This document shows, one piece after another, positions 1 to 5,672 of a stretch of DNA of 10,211 bases. The DNA is from an uncultured Bacilli bacterium (GTDB taxonomy: Bacteria > Bacillota_I > Bacilli_A > RF39 > UBA660): positions 1-10,211 of the forward strand of contig CAKOKQ010000025.1 in the NCBI GenBank assembly GCA_934095825.1, written 5' to 3'. Positions within the stretch are counted from its first letter, which is position 1. The number at the start of each line of letters is the position of its first letter. Made by a program: the position numbers and the translations under genes. The notes under the pieces were generated by a model, which made no database searches, was not told the DNA's origin, and worked only from the letters and a program-made list of their open reading frames with translations.

Positions 1-37
1 CGTTAGGTCGTAGGTTCGAGTCCTACATCAGGCGCCA
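1..37 (+). tRNA. 3' end of a tRNA, possibly tRNA-Asn (partial)
   Basis: Positions 10-14 and 22-26 form a perfect 5-bp T stem (GTAGG/CCTAC) around a TTCGAGT loop. Positions 27-33 are the 3' acceptor strand, 34 is a G discriminator and 35-37 are an encoded CCA. The anticodon lies outside the window. The GGTCGTAGG run into the T arm together with a G discriminator resembles Bacillota tRNA-Asn; tRNA-Thr has a similar run but normally an A discriminator. The isotype is therefore only a suggestion, while the tRNA identity itself is solid. Confidence 0.9.
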
Positions 38-50
38 TTTATGTTAATTA

Positions 51-75
51 CAACTTCTTCGGAAGTTGTTTTTTT
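51..75 (+). terminator. Intrinsic terminator of the tRNA transcript
   Basis: A perfect 7-bp stem (CAACTTC, 51-57; GAAGTTG, 62-68) is closed by a UUCG tetraloop with a C-G closing pair and followed by a T run at 69-75. It begins 13 nt after the tRNA CCA end, as expected for the end of a tRNA operon. Confidence 0.93.
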
Positions 76-81
76 ATGCAG

Positions 82-116
82 AAAGCTAGTAATCGACTAA
101 GATTTTAGCTTTTTTT
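82..116 (+). terminator. Second, tandem terminator-like hairpin
   Basis: AAAGCTA (82-88) pairs with TAGCTTT (106-112), with an inner AATC/GATT helix (91-94 with 101-104) around a 6-nt loop, followed by T residues to 116. It lies directly behind the first terminator and would catch read-through from the tRNA operon. The two-part stem is weaker than the first, so this is less certain. Confidence 0.6.
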
Positions 117-132
117 CTCTATATCTCATTAC

Positions 133-149
133 AAAATAAGACTTATTTT
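133..149. repeat. Perfect inverted repeat (8-bp arms, 1-nt centre)
   Basis: AAAATAAG (133-140) and CTTATTTT (142-149) are perfect inverted arms around a single A. The centre is too tight for an RNA hairpin, so it would suit a dimeric DNA-binding protein if it is functional. It sits in the gene-free stretch 117-220, in which I see nothing else. An all-AT-biased palindrome can also arise by chance. Confidence 0.35.
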
Positions 150-220
150 ATAAAAAGAACATTTATTTTAATATGTTGCCGTAATTTTGCAGTAAAAATT
201 TAAATGATTTTTTGGAATTT

Positions 221-270
221 AAAAACATAGATTTACTTACTAAATATAGTAATAAAAATCTATGTTTTTT
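221..270. terminator. Bidirectional terminator hairpin after the ATPase gene
   Basis: A long stem pairs 221-234 with 256-269 (core CATAGATTT), and an inner TTACT/AGTAA helix (237-241 with 248-252) sits above a small internal loop. It starts 5 nt beyond the stop codon of the minus-strand ATPase gene. The A tract on one side and T tract on the other allow it to act on both strands, separating the converging tRNA and ATPase transcripts. Confidence 0.8.
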
Positions 271-274
271 TCAA

Positions 275-1567
275 TTAATTTTTTAAAGCCGTAATCGGAA
301 TTATATATATTCCTGTTTCTGGATCTTTAGCAATAGCCTTTTGATAGCCAACTACAACTGCCATAAAAACTGGTTTTTCCAAAACATTATCATAAAATTT
401 CTGTAAACTTTGTTTTGCTTCTTCCACACCTTGATAACTCAACTTAATTTCTATTGCAGCATAATCACCATTTTTAAATTCTAAAATAGCATCAACCTCA
501 TCACCCGACGAATTATCACGAAAATGATACAAATGTCCTTCCAAAGATTCGATATATATTTTTAAATCTCTTTCTACTAGACCCTCAAACATAAAACCTA
601 GGGTATTATGATCTTTTAATAACTTATCTTTGGTTAATTCTAAAGCAGCGCAAGCAAGTGAAGGATCGACAAAATGTCTTTTTGAAGATTTGCCAATCCT
701 TTTTGAAGATCTATAGTTTGTACTAAAAGCCTCTTGATTATAAATCAAATATAAACTATTTAAAACCCCAAGATAATCACTTACTGTCTGTCTGCTTTCC
801 AAAAGTTCATCAGTATTTTCATAAGTTTCAATATCCGATACTAAAGTCGTATCGGCAACCACTGTGGCCTCATTTCTTGCAAGAGATCTTAAAAGCATTC
901 TCATTTTATTAGGATCTCTTTTTCTATCCATTCGCTCATGAATATCCTTATTAATAACAGAATCCAAATAACTTCTTGGAATAATAACTGCATCATCACC
1001 AGTGTTTTTGATATTAGCAGGCCAACCACCTCTTAAAATTAAGTCGGCTAATTCATCAAGTTCAATGCAATCAAAATAACCACATTTAACAGTATCATTA
1101 TACATATCCATTAAACTAACAATTCCTTTAGAATCTCCTGACTCAAAAAGACTCATTGGTTCCATATGAATTGTAGCTATTCTTCCCGCCCCAGAATGAA
1201 ATACTTTATTATTCTCATTTTCTTCATCGCTTTTTTCTAAAGAAGTAGAACCAGTTAAAATAAATTTACCTTTTTTAGTATCTTCATCACATTCATGACG
1301 AACAGCATCCCAAATTTTGGGAACAAGCTGCCATTCATCTATCAACTCGGGTTTATTATCCAAGAATATGTATTTGGGATTAATATTAGCATTATCACGA
1401 TTAGATTTTTCTGTCATGTAAATAACACTTTCGGCATGATTTAATGCTGTCCAAGTTTTTCCACACCATTTTGGCCCTTCAATAGAAATAGCTCCAAATA
1501 TGTGCAAATATCTGTCAATTTTTTCATCAATTATTCGTGGTATATATTCACTTTTTGTTAATTTCAT
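275..1567 (-). CDS. AAA_14/DUF4143 family ATPase
   Basis: This 430-residue protein belongs to the widespread bacterial and archaeal ATPases with an N-terminal AAA_14 domain and a C-terminal DUF4143 domain; their cellular role is not established. The Walker A motif is GPKWCGKT (31-38). The Walker B-like motif is LIDEWQ (75-80) and a sensor-1 motif ILTGSTS lies at 103-109. The C-terminal part holds a PD-(D/E)xK-like pattern: E329 or E332, D359 in the GDEVDA segment, and E373-I-K375. This fits the nuclease-like fold of DUF4143, though activity cannot be inferred. The length is normal for the family. AAAGGA at 1579-1584 precedes the ATG by 11 nt. It is transcribed alone from a near-consensus promoter overlapped by 23-bp repeats, suggesting autoregulation or a dedicated repressor (inference). 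No toxin or antitoxin partner is adjacent. Confidence 0.93.
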   Translation of the reverse strand: MKLTKSEYIPRIIDEKIDRYLHIFGAISIEGPKWCGKTWTALNHAESVIYMTEKSNRDNANINPKYIFLDNKPELIDEWQLVPKIWDAVRHECDEDTKKGKFILTGSTSLEKSDEENENNKVFHSGAGRIATIHMEPMSLFESGDSKGIVSLMDMYNDTVKCGYFDCIELDELADLILRGGWPANIKNTGDDAVIIPRSYLDSVINKDIHERMDRKRDPNKMRMLLRSLARNEATVVADTTLVSDIETYENTDELLESRQTVSDYLGVLNSLYLIYNQEAFSTNYRSSKRIGKSSKRHFVDPSLACAALELTKDKLLKDHNTLGFMFEGLVERDLKIYIESLEGHLYHFRDNSSGDEVDAILEFKNGDYAAIEIKLSYQGVEEAKQSLQKFYDNVLEKPVFMAVVVGYQKAIAKDPETGIYIIPITALKN

Positions 1568-1593
1568 AGTAATATTTTTCCTTTCTTAAACTT

Positions 1594-1622
1594 ATTATAG
1601 CATTTCATTTAACACTTTTCAA
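1594..1622 (-). promoter_or_regulatory. Sigma-A promoter of the ATPase gene
   Basis: On the minus strand TTGAAA (1617-1622) and a consensus TATAAT (1594-1599) are separated by exactly 17 bp. The -35 box is formed by the gene-proximal copy of the 23-bp repeat array, so anything bound to that copy would compete with RNA polymerase. Confidence 0.85.
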
Positions 1623-1690
1623 TCATTTTATTTAACACTTTTCAGCAATTTCATTTAACACTTTTCAGCAAATATATTTAACACTTTTCA
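1607..1690. repeat. Four direct repeats, 23-bp period, upstream of the ATPase gene
   Basis: A 15-bp core (ATTTAACACTTTTCA on the plus strand) occurs identically at 1607-1621, 1630-1644, 1653-1667 and 1676-1690. The spacing is exactly 23 bp, about 2.2 helical turns. The intervening 8-bp segments differ. The copies nearest the gene overlap its promoter, which points to an iterated operator; an iteron-like role is the alternative. The 8-bp spacers exclude a CRISPR array. Confidence 0.92.
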
Positions 1691-1698
1691 GGAAATTT

Positions 1699-1729
1699 CA
1701 AAAAAATCCATATGTCCCATTAGACATAT
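1699..1729 (-). terminator. Terminator of the dus-rluA operon
   Basis: Read on the minus strand, a 7-bp stem (ATATGTC/GACATAT; plus coordinates 1710-1716 and 1723-1729) with a 6-nt loop is followed by GGA and a T run. It begins 8 nt past the stop codon of the pseudouridine synthase gene. Confidence 0.8.
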
Positions 1730-1737
1730 AGATAAAA

Positions 1738-2388
1738 TTATTCTTCTTTATAATCTCTAAATCCTAGATAAAACACTTTAGGAGCATCACAAGTAAAAGT
1801 CATTTCTTTATTTGTCAAAGGATGCTTAATTACTAATCTATTAGCATGTAACCCCAAACGACTTAAAGAGTTAATTCTAGCTTCATATTTCTTATCCCCA
1901 ACAATCGGATTACCAATATAGGCAAGACTAGCTCTAATCTGATTTTTTCTTCCGGTTTTAATTCTTACCTTTATTAGACTTTGAGTCTTATTAGTATCTA
2001 ATACTTCATACTCAGTAACACTAGATAACCCCTTATCACTAACATAAACATGGTGGGTTTTATCTTCTTGTAAGTAAAATCTTAGAGTATCTTTTGGTTT
2101 TGGTAATTTACCTTCAACCACGGCAATATATTCTCTTGTATACCTTAACCAGTTATTTTGTAACATTTCCTTTAACTTTGGATTTTTAGCAAATAAAACA
2201 AGTCCCGATGTATCTTTATCTAATCTATGCACTACAAATACCTTTTGATTTTTCTTATGTAAATACTCTCTTACTTCATGATACAAAGTACGCATTTCTT
2301 CTTTATCAGTGGCAACTGTAAGTAATTTTGCTGGTTTATTTACAACTAGTATCTCTTTATCTTCATATATAATATTTAACTTTTTCAT
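1738..2388 (-). CDS. RluA-family RNA pseudouridine synthase
   Basis: This enzyme isomerises uridine to pseudouridine in rRNA or tRNA in the cytoplasm. The catalytic motif HRLDKDTSG lies at residues 54-62, with D57 as the family's catalytic aspartate, followed by the typical GLVLFAKN. An early VVNKPA (15-20) and a later GRKNQIRA segment also match the RluA/RluC/RluD family. At 216 residues it lacks the N-terminal S4 RNA-binding domain and resembles short RluA/TruC-type members, so the target base cannot be assigned. Its ATG directly follows the dus stop codon as TAA-ATG. An AGGAGA ribosome binding site (2399-2404) lies inside the end of dus, 10 nt upstream, so the genes are cotranscribed and probably translationally coupled. 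Confidence 0.95.
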   Translation of the reverse strand: MKKLNIIYEDKEILVVNKPAKLLTVATDKEEMRTLYHEVREYLHKKNQKVFVVHRLDKDTSGLVLFAKNPKLKEMLQNNWLRYTREYIAVVEGKLPKPKDTLRFYLQEDKTHHVYVSDKGLSSVTEYEVLDTNKTQSLIKVRIKTGRKNQIRASLAYIGNPIVGDKKYEARINSLSRLGLHANRLVIKHPLTNKEMTFTCDAPKVFYLGFRDYKEE

Positions 2389-3378
2389 TTATTCTAATTC
2401 TCCTAAATCTTTAAGATAAGATTCGTATTCATCTAAAGCCGTAAATATCTCACTAGCACTTTTACAACTACAAATCTTATTTTTCATTTCTTTACTCTTA
2501 GGCATTCCTTTTAAATAATATAGAATATGACTTCTAATCTCTAGGGAAGCACTTATTTCATTAGTATCTTCACATAATAACTTATAATGATAACGCATCA
2601 TATCAATTTTTTCTTTATTTGATACTTTTTCGGGTTCTAAACCTTTTTCTAAGTAATTAACACAATCTCTTATTAACCAAGGATTACCTAGTAGACCCCT
2701 ACCAATCATTACGGCATCACAACCTGTTTCTTCTAACATTTTCTTAGCAAGATAACAATCAGTTACATCACCATTACCAATGACCGGAATAGATACAGCC
2801 TCTTTGACTTTTTTTATAATGCTCCAATCGGCTTTTCCTGAGTAACCTTGAGCTCTAGTTCTGGCATGAATAGCAATCGCCTTGGCCCCTGCTTCTTCAC
2901 AGACTTTAGCTACTTCCACAGCATTAATATGTTCACTATCCCAACCAGCCCTAATTTTTACAGTAACTGGAACATTTACAGCTTCAACAACACTAGATAC
3001 TATTTTTCTGATTTTTTCTGGGTCTTTTAAAAGAGCACTACCAGCTTGATTTTTAATAGCTACTTTAGGAACCGGACAACCCATGTTAATGTCGATAATA
3101 TCGGGATGCTGAATTTTTTCTACTAACTTAGCGGCTTCCACAAACGATTCTTCATCACTTCCAAATATTTGTTGACTAATAGGTCTTTCTAACTCATCCA
3201 TTTTAAGTAAATCTAGGGTTTTCTTACTTTGATAACATAAAGCTTTATCGCTTACCATTTCGGCATAAATTAAACCTGCTCCCATCTTTTTTAAAATTTT
3301 CCGATAAGAAGTATTCGTAACTCCTGCCATTGGAGCCACTACAACCTTATTTTTAATATAAACATTTCCTATATTCAT
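2389..3378 (-). CDS. dus: tRNA-dihydrouridine synthase (DusB-like)
   Basis: This flavin enzyme reduces uridines in the tRNA D loop to dihydrouridine. The Dus TIM-barrel hallmarks are in order: APMAGVT (15-21), NMGCPVPK with catalytic C101, HARTR (171-175), the FMN-binding GNGD (201-204) and GRGLLGNPW (227-235). I place the start at 3378, giving 329 residues. The protein then opens MNIGNVYIKNKVVVAPMAGVT, the usual start of DusB-type enzymes, with GGTGA close upstream. A further in-frame ATG at 3417 lies only 2 nt from the -10 box and cannot be on the transcript. It is the first gene of a two-gene tRNA/rRNA modification operon with the downstream pseudouridine synthase. The paralogue class is by resemblance only. 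Confidence 0.95.
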   Translation of the reverse strand: MNIGNVYIKNKVVVAPMAGVTNTSYRKILKKMGAGLIYAEMVSDKALCYQSKKTLDLLKMDELERPISQQIFGSDEESFVEAAKLVEKIQHPDIIDINMGCPVPKVAIKNQAGSALLKDPEKIRKIVSSVVEAVNVPVTVKIRAGWDSEHINAVEVAKVCEEAGAKAIAIHARTRAQGYSGKADWSIIKKVKEAVSIPVIGNGDVTDCYLAKKMLEETGCDAVMIGRGLLGNPWLIRDCVNYLEKGLEPEKVSNKEKIDMMRYHYKLLCEDTNEISASLEIRSHILYYLKGMPKSKEMKNKICSCKSASEIFTALDEYESYLKDLGELE

Positions 3379-3419
3379 TTTTTCACCCAATTTCTTTAAC
3401 GACTTAAATAAGTACATTC

Positions 3420-3448
3420 ATTATAGCACACCCAAAACTAACTACCAA
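3420..3448 (-). promoter_or_regulatory. Promoter of the dus-rluA operon
   Basis: On the minus strand TTGGTA (3443-3448) and TATAAT (3420-3425) have a 17-bp spacer, and TG one base before the -10 makes it an extended -10 promoter. Its position rules out the in-frame ATG at 3417 as start codon. The -35 box abuts the T run of the pduL terminator. Confidence 0.8.
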
Positions 3449-3449
3449 G

Positions 3450-3483
3450 AAAAAAAGAGTCTTAATGGTAAAAAACTCTCTTT
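3450..3483 (-). terminator. Terminator of pduL
   Basis: On the minus strand AGAGT (plus 3475-3479) pairs with ACTCT (plus 3456-3460), extended by weaker A-T and G-T pairs on both sides, followed by a run of seven T residues (plus 3450-3456). The structure starts at the pduL stop codon. Confidence 0.7.
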
Positions 3484-4051
3484 AATCTCTTTTCTTAAAT
3501 TTAATTTCTACTGTATCATTTTGTTTAAGTAAAAATCCATTCGCATCATCAGTATCTAAGTGAATTTCTAAATAGCCATCACTACTAGTTTTAAAGAAAG
3601 CCTCAATTAAACCTTTCTTTTCACCATCTATAATCACCCCAACAGGCTCATCATCAACAACACCCCACTCCTTAGCAAGGGCATCCGATATATGAATATG
3701 ACGATTAGCAATTATTCCACAAGGAAGAGTAATCTTATCTTTAGGACCAATTATTTCTAGTTCGCTAGCGCCGTCTAAATGTCCACTTTTTCTAACCGGC
3801 GGATTTATTCCTAACTTATAAGCATCAGTTTTTGATACTTCTACTTGATTATAAGAACGGAAAGGTCCTAAGACTCTAACTTTCTCAATTGACCCTTTTG
3901 GTCCTTTAATAATTACCGTTTCTTCCGCTGCAAATTGTCCTGGTTGATTTAAAGCTCTCTTAAAAGTTAATTCACTCTTACCAAATAACTTCTCATATAC
4001 TTCTTTTGTTAAATGACAATGTCTATTAGACACTCCAACACTTATCTTCAT
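3482..4051 (-). CDS. pduL: PduL-type phosphate acyltransferase (phosphotransacetylase)
   Basis: PduL interconverts acyl-CoA and acyl-phosphate, for example acetyl-CoA and acetyl-phosphate, and is unrelated to Pta. Two zinc-binding His-x-His motifs are visible: SNRHCHL with H11 and H13, and ANRHIHIS with H118 and H120. A third conserved histidine is H164 in EIHLDTDDAN, and GPFR (62-65) and RKSGHLDGA (87-95) are typical of the active site. I choose the start at 4051, giving 189 residues. The protein then begins MKISVGVSNRH with a GTAGG ribosome binding site upstream, whereas an in-frame ATG at 4087 lies upstream of the -10 box. There is no N-terminal encapsulation peptide and there are no microcompartment genes nearby, so a cytosolic role in acetate fermentation is likely (inference). 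It appears monocistronic. Confidence 0.95.
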   Translation of the reverse strand: MKISVGVSNRHCHLTKEVYEKLFGKSELTFKRALNQPGQFAAEETVIIKGPKGSIEKVRVLGPFRSYNQVEVSKTDAYKLGINPPVRKSGHLDGASELEIIGPKDKITLPCGIIANRHIHISDALAKEWGVVDDEPVGVIIDGEKKGLIEAFFKTSSDGYLEIHLDTDDANGFLLKQNDTVEIKFKKRD

Positions 4052-4075
4052 AATACCTACTTTCTTAACACTAAA

Positions 4076-4104
4076 ATTATATCGCATCTAAATAAGAATA
4101 ACAA
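4076..4104 (-). promoter_or_regulatory. Promoter of pduL
   Basis: On the minus strand TTGTTA (4099-4104) and TATAAT (4076-4081) are separated by 17 bp. The -10 lies downstream of the in-frame ATG at 4087, so only the start at 4051 can be translated from this transcript. Confidence 0.72.
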
Positions 4105-4166
4105 TGAGTAAACATGCCAGTTTATATAAATATCTATCTTCAATTTAAAAACAGCAAAATTCACTA

Positions 4167-4195
4167 TTGACAAACTTGCAAAAAAAAGTTATAGT
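4167..4195 (+). promoter_or_regulatory. Near-consensus promoter of the first paralogue
   Basis: A consensus TTGACA (4167-4172) and TATAGT (4190-4195) are 17 bp apart, 66 bp from the start codon to the -35 box. The spacer contains an A8 tract. It diverges from the pduL promoter; the space between the two shows no clear operator. Confidence 0.87.
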
Positions 4196-4212
4196 AAGCA
4201 CCGACATTTAAA

Positions 4213-4222
4213 GAGGGGGAGG
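4213..4222 (+). promoter_or_regulatory. Strong ribosome binding site
   Basis: The purine run GAGGGGGAGG ends 10 nt before the ATG at 4233. It is much stronger than the site in front of the second paralogue, which suggests higher translation of the first. Confidence 0.85.
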
Positions 4223-4232
4223 AAAATTTTAA

Positions 4233-5300
4233 ATGAAAAAATTTAATGAAAGCGATTTAGAAGCTAATAGAATCGGTAATAACGCAACAGATGAAGAATG
4301 GAAAATAATAAAAGATTTTTTATGTGAAGGGCATATTTCCAACCAAGATAGTGCAAAAATTTGCTATCAAAACATTAAAGAAAATAAAAAATGGTATTAT
4401 AAACTTAATGCAATAGTTAATGATGGTAATTTGATTGTAGAAAAAATGGTAATTGGATTTGTAGTAGCCGCTTTAGCATTTGGGATTTATCCAGGAATTA
4501 TTGATGATATAGTAGCACCATTAATTGGCTATTCTTCTTTGTTTTATAATATTCCGGATACTTTAAATGGAATATTGCGTGTAGTTACAATGGCTGGCGC
4601 TGTTTTAGCACAAGCCAAAGTTATTAATAAGCTTTCATATGAAAAAGATATCGACCTATTGCAAAAAAATTTAAAAAAAGCAATTACTCAAGGTAAAAAA
4701 ACAAGTATCAAAGACCATATATTAAATTTCTTTACTAAAGGAGCAAAAGAAAAAAGCAAAATTTCCAGCCAATCACTTGTCGATTATGTCGATAAAGAAC
4801 TAACCGAAAGAGGCACAAATCAAGATGAAGAAATCATTAAAAGACAAAATGAGGAACATGCATCAGCCTTTGTTAAACTTATTGGTGAAGATATGAAAAG
4901 TATTATTGCTAATCCATATCCTAATTATGAAGAAGATCTTGATGCCCTTCACAATTTAGCCAATGAATATGTAGAAAACATAGTAAAAGAACAAGAAGCA
5001 AACTTAACTAGTAAAATTGCCTTAAAACTATCTGGCAGTAAAGATTTCTATGGTAAACTTAATGATTTAGAAGCGAAAATCAAAAGAAATATGGAAATTA
5101 ACAAAATGCGTAAATACAATGATGGTTATTTATCTGATATTATAAAAGATGGAGCTAAAGTCGTAGAACAAGACAAACAAGTTTATAATGGTCCGACAAT
5201 TAATGGACATATTCCAACATTCGAAGAACAGTTTTACGAAGATTTACAAGTACCTGCAAATGATACTGGTAGTGCTCGCAAACTTAAACCAAATAACTAA
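4233..5300 (+). CDS. Membrane protein of unknown family, paralogue 1
   Basis: I do not recognise this 355-residue protein. It has no signal peptide. A hydrophilic N-terminal block (20-58) holds a conserved helix ending NKKWYYKLN. Two hydrophobic stretches follow, about 72-100 and 113-131, which could be a membrane hairpin. The rest (135-355) is charged and helical. It carries SAFVKLIGEDMKSIIANPYPN (part of 210-231), a DLDALHNLANEYVENI segment, FYGKLNDLEAKIKRNM (272-287) and GHIPTFEEQF (325-334). All these blocks recur in the gene at 5673-6830, so they are paralogues; the membrane segments are the least alike. The charged C-terminal part is probably cytoplasmic, which I infer from the lack of a signal peptide. 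It has its own promoter, a strong ribosome binding site and a terminator. Function is unknown. Confidence 0.88.
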   Translation: MKKFNESDLEANRIGNNATDEEWKIIKDFLCEGHISNQDSAKICYQNIKENKKWYYKLNAIVNDGNLIVEKMVIGFVVAALAFGIYPGIIDDIVAPLIGYSSLFYNIPDTLNGILRVVTMAGAVLAQAKVINKLSYEKDIDLLQKNLKKAITQGKKTSIKDHILNFFTKGAKEKSKISSQSLVDYVDKELTERGTNQDEEIIKRQNEEHASAFVKLIGEDMKSIIANPYPNYEEDLDALHNLANEYVENIVKEQEANLTSKIALKLSGSKDFYGKLNDLEAKIKRNMEINKMRKYNDGYLSDIIKDGAKVVEQDKQVYNGPTINGHIPTFEEQFYEDLQVPANDTGSARKLKPNN

Positions 5301-5326
5301 TAGAGAGTTAAAAGCTCTCTATTTTT
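5301..5326 (+). terminator. Terminator of paralogue 1
   Basis: A perfect 7-bp stem (TAGAGAG, 5301-5307; CTCTCTA, 5315-5321) with a 7-nt loop is followed by TTTTT. It starts immediately after the stop codon. Confidence 0.9.
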
Positions 5327-5364
5327 CGGGTTCAAGAATTATAATTTGCTGATTGCTCTATTAA

Positions 5365-5583
5365 TTTATTATTATTATTTAATTTCATTATCATTATCTA
5401 ATTCTAAAGCCTTATTAACATAGTTTAATGATTACCATTATTAAAAGAAACAACCGCTAAAATATCATATATATTTAAATCATTAGTAAATGTTTCATTA
5501 ATATATATTTTAGGATGTTTCTTTATTTTTAAAGCCTCTTTAGAACGATTTAATTTCATGTAACACCTAGCAATAAAATGTAT
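5365..5583 (-). pseudogene. Decayed 3' fragment of the glycosyltransferase/TPR gene
   Basis: This stretch closely resembles the 3' part of the intact gene at 7015-8091, in the same orientation. Shared runs include ATCTAATTCTAAAGC, ACCATTATTAAAA, ATATCATATATATTTAAATC and GGATGTTTCTTTATTTTT. Relative to the intact gene it lacks 10 nt just before ACCATTATTA, which shifts the frame. It also lacks 123 nt between two TTAAAGCCTCT direct repeats (7221-7231 and 7344-7354 in the intact gene; one copy remains at 5529-5539). The catalytic domain is absent and similarity fades near 5583, shortly before the next promoter. It lies convergent to paralogue 1 exactly as the intact gene lies convergent to paralogue 2. 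The intergenic stretch 5327-5610 holds nothing else that I can see. Confidence 0.88.
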
Positions 5584-5610
5584 ATCCAAACAAATATTTG
5601 TTATATTTAA

Positions 5611-5639
5611 TTGACAAGAAAATAATAATACGCTAGAGT
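5611..5639 (+). promoter_or_regulatory. Promoter of paralogue 2
   Basis: A consensus TTGACA (5611-5616) is followed after 17 bp by TAGAGT (5634-5639), 4 of 6 matches to the -10 consensus. The -35 lies 62 bp upstream of the start codon, against 66 bp in front of paralogue 1, as expected if both derive from one ancestral promoter. Confidence 0.72.
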
Positions 5640-5672
5640 AATTATTATTAGCTTAAGAAAGAAGAAATGATT

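Noticed and set aside
1607..1690. CRISPR array
   Set aside because: Repeat cores are 15 bp and spacers only 8 bp, far too short, and there are no cas genes; the array overlaps a promoter instead.
2848..3030. Plus-strand 60-codon frame inside dus
   Set aside because: It lies wholly opposite conserved Dus motifs, has no ribosome binding site or known domain, and is a shadow of the real gene.
5667..5672. ATG at 5667 as the start of paralogue 2
   Set aside because: It is only 2 nt from the purine run, and the ATG at 5673 aligns with the start of paralogue 1.
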